This document shows positions 1 through 6,578 of a stretch of DNA of 6,578 nt, one piece after another. This stretch comes from Inquilinus sp. Its GTDB lineage: Bacteria; Pseudomonadota; Alphaproteobacteria; DSM-16000; Inquilinaceae. The translations under genes and the position numbers were made by a program. Location of the stretch: NCBI GenBank assembly GCA_013003675.1, contig JABDIP010000079.1:1-6578 (forward strand), given 5' to 3'. Numbering within the stretch: the stretch's first letter is position 1; each line of letters opens with the position of its first letter. The notes below the pieces were generated by a model. The model was not told the origin of the DNA and made no database searches. It was given only the letters and a program-made list of their open reading frames with translations.

Positions 1-100
1 GTGCTGCCCCGCACGGCCCCCGCCACTCACGCGTGCGCAAGAAAACGAAAGCAAAAGCAAAATTTCGACGGTGGGGATCCGCTTTTCGGCGCCCGGGCGC

Positions 101-129
101 TTGCCATCGCCTGCCGGGTTACCTAGGGT
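101..129 (+). promoter_or_regulatory. Candidate sigma70-type promoter for the sugar ABC operon
   Basis: A TTGCCA hexamer at 101-106 matches the -35 consensus at five of six positions. It is followed after exactly 17 bases by TAGGGT (124-129), a poor -10 box with three of six matches. If used, transcription would begin near 136 and leave a leader of about 70 bases before the binding-protein start. The weak -10 would fit an activator-dependent or catabolite-controlled promoter, but that is inference. No recognisable LacI-type operator is visible. Confidence 0.22.
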
Positions 130-147
130 GGACGGAAGAAAAACGGT

Positions 148-169
148 GGTTGGCGGCTTTCCGCCGATC
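148..169 (+). promoter_or_regulatory. 5'-UTR hairpin ahead of the binding-protein gene
   Basis: GGCGG (152-156) and CCGCC (161-165) pair around a CTTT loop. The stem extends outward to 148/169 with two G-U wobbles, giving about nine pairs. It ends 24 bases before the Shine-Dalgarno sequence, so it would not mask the ribosome site. It could protect the 5' end of the mRNA or be incidental in GC-rich DNA. It matches no riboswitch class that I recognise. Confidence 0.25.
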
Positions 170-193
170 CCGAAAACGCGAATTCAAGCCTTT

Positions 194-200
194 GGGGAGG
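194..200 (+). promoter_or_regulatory. Ribosome binding site fixing the binding-protein start
   Basis: GGGGAGG lies five bases before ATG 206. The site decides the start: the same frame is open back to a GTG at 71, but those 45 extra codons are not signal-peptide-like. ATG 206 is followed directly by a classical Sec signal sequence. Confidence 0.75.
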
Positions 201-205
201 TCCAG

Positions 206-1480
206 ATGAAATCCACCTTCGTGACCGCCTGCCTGACCGCCGCCTCGGCGTTCGCGCTCTCGTCGACGGCCGGCGCCGCGACGATCGCGATTTCCTGCGG
301 CGCGGTCGGCATGGAGCTGGAACTGTGCAAGACGGGCTCCGACGCCTGGGCGGCGCAGTCCGGCCATACCGTCAATATCGTCTCGACGCCGAACTCGACC
401 ACCGAGCGGCTGGCGCTCTATCAGCAGATCCTCAGCGCCGGCGGCACCGACATCGACGTCTACCAGATCGACGTGATCTGGCCCGGCATCCTGGGCAGCC
501 ATTTCGTCGATCTTTCGGGCTATGTCGACCAGCCGACCGTCGACGCCCATTTCCAGCCGATCATCTCGAACAACACCATCGACGGCAAATTGCTGGCGAT
601 GCCGTGGTTCACCGATGCCGGCGTGCTCTACTACCGCGCCGATCTGGTCGAGGAATACGACCTCGAGGTTCCCGAGACCTGGGAGCAGTTGACCGCCGCC
701 GCCAGCGTCATCCACGACGGCGAGCGGGCCAAGGGCAACGACCGCTTCTGGGGTTTCGTCTGGCAGGGCCGCGCCTATGAGGGGCTGACCTGCGACGCGC
801 TGGAATGGATCGACAGTCACAATGGCGGCACCATCGTCGAGGCCGACGGCGACATCACGATCAACAATCCCAAGGCGATCGCGGCGGTCGACCTGGCCGC
901 CGGCTGGGTCGGCACGATCTCCCCGCCGGGCGTGCTGAACTACGCCGAGGAGGAGGCCCGCGGCGTGTTCCAGTCCGGCAACGCCGCGTTCATGCGCAAC
1001 TGGCCCTATGCCTGGTCGCTGGCCAATTCCCCCGACAGCGCGATCCGGGGCAAGGTCGGCGTCGCCGCCCTGCCGCGCGGCGGCGAGGAAGGCAAGAACA
1101 CCGGCACGCTGGGCGGCTGGCAGCTCGCGGTGTCGCGCTACTCCCCCAATGTCGACGCCGCCGCCGATCTGGTCGCCTTCCTGACCAGCTATGAAGAGCA
1201 GAAGCGGCGCGCCATCGTCGGCTCGTACAACCCGACCATCGGGGCGCTCTATGAGGATTCCGAGGTGCTGGCGGCGACGCCGTTCTTCGGCGACCTCTAC
1301 GACACCTTCACCAACGCGGTGGCGCGACCGTCCGGCGTGACCTCGGCGAAGTACAACGAAGTGTCGTCGGCGTTCTGGAACGCGGTGCATGCCACCCTGT
1401 CCGGAAACGGCGACGCGGCGGCCAACCTCGCCTCGCTGGAACGCGAACTGACGCGGATGAGCCGCGGCGGCCGCTGGTAG
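206..1480 (+). CDS. Periplasmic sugar-binding protein of a CUT1 ABC importer, trehalose/maltose-binding (ThuE-like)
   Basis: This 424-residue extracellular solute-binding protein (family 1, MalE-like) captures a sugar, probably a disaccharide, in the periplasm and hands it to the permease pair encoded downstream. Residues 1-25 form a Sec signal peptide (MKSTF, then a hydrophobic stretch), with likely cleavage at AGA-A or just after it. Family landmarks follow in order: YQIDVIWPG (86-94), MPWFTDAGVLYYR (132-144), VWQGRAYEGLTCD (185-197), RNWPYAW (264-270) and GTLGGW (300-305). From memory these match the Thermococcus trehalose/maltose-binding protein and alphaproteobacterial ThuE-type proteins closely, including aromatic residues expected to stack on the sugar. 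Cys31 and Cys41 near the mature N-terminus could form a disulphide. The length is normal for the family. It is the first gene of the cluster, as is usual for these operons. The family call is secure; the substrate (trehalose, maltose or a related glucoside) is inferred. Confidence 0.93.
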   Translation: MKSTFVTACLTAASAFALSSTAGAATIAISCGAVGMELELCKTGSDAWAAQSGHTVNIVSTPNSTTERLALYQQILSAGGTDIDVYQIDVIWPGILGSHFVDLSGYVDQPTVDAHFQPIISNNTIDGKLLAMPWFTDAGVLYYRADLVEEYDLEVPETWEQLTAAASVIHDGERAKGNDRFWGFVWQGRAYEGLTCDALEWIDSHNGGTIVEADGDITINNPKAIAAVDLAAGWVGTISPPGVLNYAEEEARGVFQSGNAAFMRNWPYAWSLANSPDSAIRGKVGVAALPRGGEEGKNTGTLGGWQLAVSRYSPNVDAAADLVAFLTSYEEQKRRAIVGSYNPTIGALYEDSEVLAATPFFGDLYDTFTNAVARPSGVTSAKYNEVSSAFWNAVHATLSGNGDAAANLASLERELTRMSRGGRW

Positions 1481-1611
1481 GGTAGGATGAGCGACCGCGG
1501 ACCGTGTCGGCGGCCGTTTCGGCCCGGCCCGCGGCGCCTCGCCCGCAGCCTTGTTCCGGTCACCGGCCGACCGCGCCGGACCGATCCCTTCGGCGGAGTG
1601 GCGATAGACCG
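1481..1611 (+). other. Spacer between binding-protein and permease genes, with a short GC hairpin
   Basis: This 131-base spacer sits where ABC operons often carry an mRNA-stabilising hairpin that keeps the binding protein more abundant than the permeases. GGCCG (1512-1516) and CGGCC (1520-1524) pair around a TTT loop, and CGGTC/GACCG pairing is also possible further on. There is no T-tract, so it is not an obvious terminator. The permease frame is open back to a GTG at 1504, but the implied Arg/Pro-rich leader looks non-coding. The hairpin role is inference. Confidence 0.25.
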
Positions 1612-2685
1612 ATGACCGTCCGCGCTTCCAAGCTCACCCGCCAGCGCGTTCGCGCCGCCTGGGTATTTTTGGCGCCGATGCTGATCGTGCTGGCGCTGGT
1701 CGCCGGCTGGCCGCTGCTCAGCACATTCAGCTACAGCTTCACCGACAAGACGCTGACCGCCGATTCCGAAACCCGCTTCGTCGGTGTCAGCAACTACGTC
1801 TTCTACGGCCCCAATCTGAACGATTGGGACGACGAGTTGGACGGTTATTTCATCGTCTACGAACCCGACGACGCCCTGCTGGTCTACCGGCCGGACACCG
1901 ATACCTTCTACGACCTCGACACCGACCAGCCCTACGCCGACAACGTCGACCGTTCGCAGATCTTCGAATGGCAGGGGCTGCTGGTCGACGGGCTGTGGTG
2001 GAAGTCGGTGTGGAACACCACCGCCTTCGCGGTCATCTCGGTGGCGCTGGAGTTGATCCTCGGCATGGCGGTGGCGCTGATCCTCAACGCCAACATGCCC
2101 GGCCGCTCGGTGATGCGGGCGGCGGTGCTGATCCCCTGGGCGATCCCGACCATCGTCTCGGCGCAGATGTGGGGCTGGATGCTCAACGACCAGTACGGTG
2201 TAATCAACGAGGTGTTCCTCGGCCTCGGCTTCATCGAGGACCGGCTGGCCTATACCGCCAACCCGTTGCTGGCGCTGCCCTCGGTGATCGCGGTGGATGT
2301 CTGGAAGACGACGCCGTTCATGTCGCTGCTGATCCTGGCGGCACTGCAATTGCTGCCCGGCGAGTGCTACGAGGCGGCGCGGGTCGACGGCGTCCACCCG
2401 ATCAAGGTATTCGTCAAGATCACCCTGCCGCTGATCCGGCCGGCGCTGATGGTGGCGGTGATCTTCCGCTCGCTCGACGCCCTGCGGATCTTCGATCTGA
2501 TCTACGTGCTCACCTCGAACACCCGCGACACCATGTCGATGTCGGTCTATGCGCGCCAGCAATTGGTCGATTTCCAGAATGTCGGCTACGGCTCGGCGGC
2601 GTCGACGACCTTGTTCCTGATCATCACCTCTTTCACGGTGGTCTACATCGCCCTCGGACGGGTCAATTTCGGCGGGGAGCGCTGA
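1612..2685 (+). CDS. Sugar ABC transporter permease, MalF-like (ThuF-type), with an acidic periplasmic insert
   Basis: This 357-residue inner-membrane permease forms half of the translocation channel. The first transmembrane helix is about residues 16-38. Five more follow at roughly 134-160, 168-190, 225-248, 278-303 and 332-349. The cytoplasmic EAA loop, which docks on the ATPase, is clear: EAA at 254-256 and DG at 259-260, followed by ITLPLIRPAL. ATG 1612 was chosen because it directly precedes the membrane-insertion region; the open frame back to GTG 1504 adds only a basic Pro/Arg-rich stretch. Its ribosome site is weak (GGAG at 1595-1598, 13 bases away). The oddity is residues 66-121 in the first periplasmic loop: 16 Asp/Glu against 2 Arg, and five Tyr. 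This makes the protein longer than the usual 290-320 residues of the family. The stop is followed three bases later by the next permease ATG, which suggests coupled translation. Confidence 0.93.
   Translation: MTVRASKLTRQRVRAAWVFLAPMLIVLALVAGWPLLSTFSYSFTDKTLTADSETRFVGVSNYVFYGPNLNDWDDELDGYFIVYEPDDALLVYRPDTDTFYDLDTDQPYADNVDRSQIFEWQGLLVDGLWWKSVWNTTAFAVISVALELILGMAVALILNANMPGRSVMRAAVLIPWAIPTIVSAQMWGWMLNDQYGVINEVFLGLGFIEDRLAYTANPLLALPSVIAVDVWKTTPFMSLLILAALQLLPGECYEAARVDGVHPIKVFVKITLPLIRPALMVAVIFRSLDALRIFDLIYVLTSNTRDTMSMSVYARQQLVDFQNVGYGSAASTTLFLIITSFTVVYIALGRVNFGGER
2671..2679 (+). promoter_or_regulatory. Ribosome binding site for the second permease, inside the end of the first
   Basis: GGCGGGGAG lies nine bases before ATG 2689 and overlaps the last codons of the upstream permease gene. 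The only spacing between the two genes is three bases, so the two subunits are probably made in linked amounts. Confidence 0.55.
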
Positions 2686-2688
2686 GCG

Positions 2689-3528
<840 letters not shown>

Positions 3529-3530
3529 CG

Positions 3531-3630
3531 ATGTCGCTCGCCGCGACAGAGGGCCGGCGGCGGTCGAGAGATTTGGGTCGATTCCGTCCGGCGGGCCGTA
3601 CAGCCGCACGCCGACGCAGGGAGGAAATGA

Positions 3631-3638
<8 letters not shown>
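3531..3638 (+). CDS. Possible 35-residue arginine-rich ORF bridging permease and ATPase genes (doubtful)
   Basis: An ATG two bases after the second permease's stop opens a 35-codon ORF. Its TGA (3636-3638) overlaps the first codons of the ATPase gene by eight bases, so it fills the whole gap. The peptide starts MSLAATEGRRR, ends RRRREEMNG, and has eleven arginines. There is only a weak AAGG ahead of the start. I recognise no family. It could act in translational coupling between stop and restart, or be an accidental open frame, which is easy to obtain in such GC-rich DNA. I favour the second reading. Confidence 0.15.
3618..3624 (+). promoter_or_regulatory. Ribosome binding site of the ATPase gene
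   Basis: AGGGAGG ends six bases before ATG 3631. A second ATG at 3627 in another frame hits a stop after three codons, so 3631 is the correct start. The encoded MADVTLRNIHKSFG is the normal N-terminus of this ATPase family. Confidence 0.75.
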
Positions 3639-4794
<1,156 letters not shown>

Positions 4795-4883
4795 TCGCGG
4801 CGGCATGGGGCGACGGGCGGAAAAGCGGCGGAGTCCCGAGTTCCTGTCCGTAATCGCATCGGCGCCGTGAGCCGCCACGACCG

Positions 4884-5546
4884 ATGACCGGCGCCTCCGC
4901 CGCCCTCAGCCCGGAATTCCTGGCGACCGCGCTGGTCGTCGTGCTGGCCCCGGGCACGGGTGTCATCTACACCCTGTCGACCGGCGTCTTCGGCGGAGCA
5001 CGGGCGAGCGTGGCCGCCGCCTTCGGCTGCACGCTGGGCATCGTGCCGCATCTGCTGGCCAGCCTGCTCGGCCTCGCCGCCCTGCTGCACGCCAGCGCCG
5101 TCGCCTTCCAGACCGTCAAACTCGTCGGCATCGCCTATTTGCTTTACCTCGCCTGGGGCCTGTGGCGCCGGTCGGGATCGCTCGCCCTGGGCGAAGCGGA
5201 CCCGGCCAACCGGGCGGGCCGGAGCGAGGGGGCGGCCCGGCGGCTGGGCGCGGTCGCCCTGCGCGGGGCCTTGATCAACATCCTGAACCCCAAACTGTCG
5301 ATCTTCTTCCTCGCCTTCCTGCCGCAATTCGTGCCCGCCGCGGCCGCCGACGCGGTGGCGCGCATGGGCCTGCTCGGCGCGGTGTTCATGGCGCTCACCT
5401 TCGTCGTCTTCGTCGGCTACGGCGTCGCCGCCAACGCCGTGCGCCGCCGGGTGCTCTCCTCGGAGCGGGCAACGCGCTGGCTGCAGCGCATTTTCGCCGC
5501 CGCCTTCGCCGGCTTTGCCGTCAAGCTGGCGCTGACCGAGCGCTGA
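4884..5546 (+). CDS. LysE/RhtB-family amino-acid (or related metabolite) exporter
   Basis: This 220-residue inner-membrane exporter belongs to the LysE/RhtB family, whose members expel amino acids such as lysine, threonine or homoserine by a proton-coupled mechanism. The N-terminal family motif is present as LAPGTGVIYTLSTG (21-34), followed by a Gly-spaced helix to about residue 56. The second hallmark, NPKLSIFFLAFLPQF, spans 135-149. About six hydrophobic segments are visible, with a polar Arg/Gly-rich cytoplasmic loop near residues 95-125. The family's usual PGP is PGT here, a variant I believe marks a subfamily. The length is typical. ATG 4884 has no clear Shine-Dalgarno and is the earliest start in frame, so translation may be weak. 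It lies 89 bases after the ATPase gene and could be read from the same transcript. No adjacent LysG/ArgP-type regulator is visible. The substrate cannot be deduced. Confidence 0.9.
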   Translation: MTGASAALSPEFLATALVVVLAPGTGVIYTLSTGVFGGARASVAAAFGCTLGIVPHLLASLLGLAALLHASAVAFQTVKLVGIAYLLYLAWGLWRRSGSLALGEADPANRAGRSEGAARRLGAVALRGALINILNPKLSIFFLAFLPQFVPAAAADAVARMGLLGAVFMALTFVVFVGYGVAANAVRRRVLSSERATRWLQRIFAAAFAGFAVKLALTER

Positions 5547-5580
5547 TGGACGTCGCTGCCCCGCCGGGCTGACGACGCCC

Positions 5581-6578
5581 TCACCGGAAGCTCCGCGCCC
5601 GCGGCCATTTCTCGGCGCGGTGGTCGGCGGTCGGGCGGCGGATTTCGTCGGCGCGGGCGATGTGGCCGTCGAAGGCGGCGTCGGCGTGGCCCTCCCGCTG
5701 CGGCACGACCTGCTTGTCCCGGCGCGGCGGGTCCTCGGCGGTCAGATCGGCGAGCCGGTCGGAGAGGTTGTAGAGCCGGTCGATCTTGAGGTGGATGACC
5801 TCGCTGCCATTGCCGCGCGGCCGCTCGACCCGGCCGCTGGCGCCGAGCAGCCGGGCGCCCAACACCTCGCGGCGGAACGCCTCGAAGACCGGCGGCATGA
5901 CCACCAGATTGGCGACCCCGCTCTCGTCCTCCAGGGTGATGAAGATGACGCCCTTGGCGCTGCCCGGCCGCTGGCGCACCAGCACCAGCCCGGCGACGGC
6001 GATCCGCTGGCCATGGCGCAGCCGGCCCAGCCTTTCCGCCGGCGCGAAGCCGGCCGCCGCCAGCCCGTCGCGCAGCAGCGCCGCCGGGTGCTGTTTCAGC
6101 GACAGCGACAGGCTGACGTAATCCTCGACCACGTGCTCGCCGATGCGCATGTCCGGCAGCAGCGCCTGCGCCTCGGCCGCCCGGCGCTCGGCCGCCTCCG
6201 GGTCGGCGGCGGCGAACAGCGGCAACGGCTCCGGCCCCAGCGCGCGCACCGCCCAGGCCGCCTGGCGCCGGTCGAGCCCCATCGAGCGGAAGGCGTCGCC
6301 GCGCGCCAGCACCTCCAGCGCCGCAATGCTCAGCCCGACCCGCCGCCACAGATCGCGCGGGTCGCGGAAGCGCCCGCCGGCACCCCGCGCCGCCACCAGC
6401 CGCTCGCCATCCTCCTCCTTCAACCCCGTGCTCCGCCGCAGGCCGAGCCGCAGGGCATGGGCCTTGACCGGAAGAACCGCCCTCGCCCCCTCACCCTCCC
6501 GCTGCGCGGGCCCCTCCCTCTCCCCGAGGAGAGGGGTGTCGGTGAAGGCCGATAATTTCCCTCTCCTTGGGGAGAGGG
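5581..6578 (-). CDS. dnaE2: Error-prone DNA polymerase DnaE2 (ImuC), C-terminal part; 5' end outside the window
   Basis: The visible 331 codons correspond to roughly the last third of an alphaproteobacterial DnaE2, the C-family polymerase that does SOS-induced mutagenic translesion synthesis with ImuA and ImuB. Conserved sequence begins at HALRLGLR (residues 40-47, near 6459). It continues into a helix-hairpin-helix region (about 52-113; EEDGERLVAARG, LWRRVGL, AFRSMGLDRRQAAWAVR), then VVEDY and the LSLKQHP linker. Next is an OB-fold (about 189-266; VAGLVLVRQRPGSAKGVIF and TLEDESGVANLVV), and the gene ends with the short basic ARSFR tail typical of the family. The catalytic palm is not in the window. 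The frame continues without a stop to the window edge, but its first 32 visible codons (6481-6576) come from palindromic repeat DNA and do not resemble the expected upstream DnaE2 sequence. RRSTGL also departs from the usual R-VKGL. The gene may carry an in-frame repeat insertion or be truncated. It converges with the LysE-family gene across 34 bases. Confidence 0.88.
   Translation of the reverse strand, partial: LSPRRGKLSAFTDTPLLGEREGPAQREGEGARAVLPVKAHALRLGLRRSTGLKEEDGERLVAARGAGGRFRDPRDLWRRVGLSIAALEVLARGDAFRSMGLDRRQAAWAVRALGPEPLPLFAAADPEAAERRAAEAQALLPDMRIGEHVVEDYVSLSLSLKQHPAALLRDGLAAAGFAPAERLGRLRHGQRIAVAGLVLVRQRPGSAKGVIFITLEDESGVANLVVMPPVFEAFRREVLGARLLGASGRVERPRGNGSEVIHLKIDRLYNLSDRLADLTAEDPPRRDKQVVPQREGHADAAFDGHIARADEIRRPTADHRAEKWPRARSFR
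6516..6535. repeat. Palindrome copy 1 (8-bp perfect stem, CCGA loop)
   Basis: CCCTCTCC at 6516-6523 pairs perfectly with GGAGAGGG at 6528-6535, with a four-base CCGA loop. Its arms are identical to those of copy 2. On the minus strand it is read as part of the dnaE2 frame (LLGERE). Confidence 0.8.
6559..6578. repeat. Palindrome copy 2 (8-bp perfect stem, TTGG loop)
   Basis: CCCTCTCC at 6559-6566 pairs with GGAGAGGG at 6571-6578 around a TTGG loop. It begins 43 bases after copy 1, which is not a multiple of three, so the two copies are read in different phases of the dnaE2 frame. The copy ends exactly at the window border. Confidence 0.8.

Larger units (their letters stand above)
6489..6578. 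repeat. REP-like palindromic repeat region within the dnaE2 frame
   Basis: This block holds three hairpins in a row: CCCGC-TGC-GCGGG (6498-6510), then two copies of CCCTCTCC-N4-GGAGAGGG at 6516-6535 and 6559-6578. The flanking words CCCTCACCCTCCCGC and GTGTCGGTGAAGG have the look of the GAGAGGG-TGAGGG family of interspersed repeats I associate with many high-GC proteobacteria. The right edge coincides with the end of the window, so the element may continue. The left limit is approximate. Confidence 0.7.

Noticed and set aside
1..70. Possible end of an upstream gene or an A-rich promoter element at the left edge
   Set aside because: The frames here give short non-descript peptides without a recognisable C-terminus, and the A-rich stretch at 40-63 has no paired promoter boxes with acceptable spacing.
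71..205. N-terminal extension of the binding protein from GTG 71
   Set aside because: The 45 extra residues are not a signal peptide, and a strong ribosome site plus a canonical signal sequence begin at 206.
119..1390. 423-codon open frame antisense to the binding-protein gene
   Set aside because: Its composition is Arg/Gly/Asp-rich low-complexity with no motif. It is the mirror of a well-supported gene in GC-rich DNA, where antisense frames stay open by codon bias.
1297..2562. 421-codon antisense frame across the end of the binding-protein gene and the first permease
   Set aside because: It crosses a gene boundary, is His/Arg/Gln-rich and lacks any domain signature, so it is a shadow of the plus-strand genes.
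5547..5580. Possible bidirectional terminator between the convergent exporter and dnaE2 genes
   Set aside because: Only a four-pair GCCC/GGGC stem (5558-5569) is present, with no T-tract on either strand.
5417..6349. 310-codon minus-strand frame overlapping dnaE2 and the exporter
   Set aside because: It is out of phase with the DnaE2 frame, is dominated by Gly/Ala/Arg and crosses into the convergent gene.
5620..6555. 311-codon plus-strand frame opposite dnaE2
   Set aside because: It mirrors the dnaE2 codons, shows no recognisable motif and runs through the palindromic repeat.

Overview
The window is very G+C-rich DNA with high-GC codon use. It most likely comes from the chromosome of an alphaproteobacterium. 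Three things suggest this: a ThuE-like periplasmic trehalose/maltose-type binding protein with its transporter operon, a DnaE2 (ImuC) error-prone polymerase, and a CCCTCTCC/GGAGAGGG palindromic repeat of the sort scattered through such genomes. The assignment rests on recognised sequence patterns, not on a database search.

Layout. Positions 1-205 are a leader region with a weak candidate promoter, a 5'-UTR hairpin and a strong ribosome binding site. Positions 206-4794 hold a four-gene carbohydrate ABC importer (CUT1/MalFGK2 type) on the plus strand. It encodes a secreted sugar-binding protein (206-1480), two membrane permeases (1612-2685 and 2689-3528) and a MalK/UgpC-type ATPase (3631-4794). 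A 35-codon arginine-rich ORF of doubtful reality exactly bridges the gap between the second permease and the ATPase. A LysE/RhtB-family exporter follows at 4884-5546. Convergent to it, on the minus strand, is the 3' part of dnaE2 (5581 to the window edge).

How the genes work together. The binding protein captures a sugar in the periplasm and delivers it to the heterodimeric permease, and the ATPase dimer powers import. No regulator or sugar-catabolising enzyme lies in the window, so the substrate is inferred only from the binding protein's resemblance to trehalose/maltose-binding proteins. The LysE-like exporter and the SOS-type polymerase appear functionally unrelated to the importer.

Most notable. 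(1) A REP-like region with two perfect copies of one palindrome plus a third hairpin lies inside the open dnaE2 reading frame, just upstream of conserved C-terminal sequence. It is either an in-frame insertion into a polymerase linker or the scar of a truncation. (2) A strongly acidic insert of about 55 residues lies in the first periplasmic loop of the first permease. Otherwise the window looks like ordinary chromosomal housekeeping and transport DNA. I found no CRISPR array, tRNA, rRNA, transposase, phage gene or defence system.
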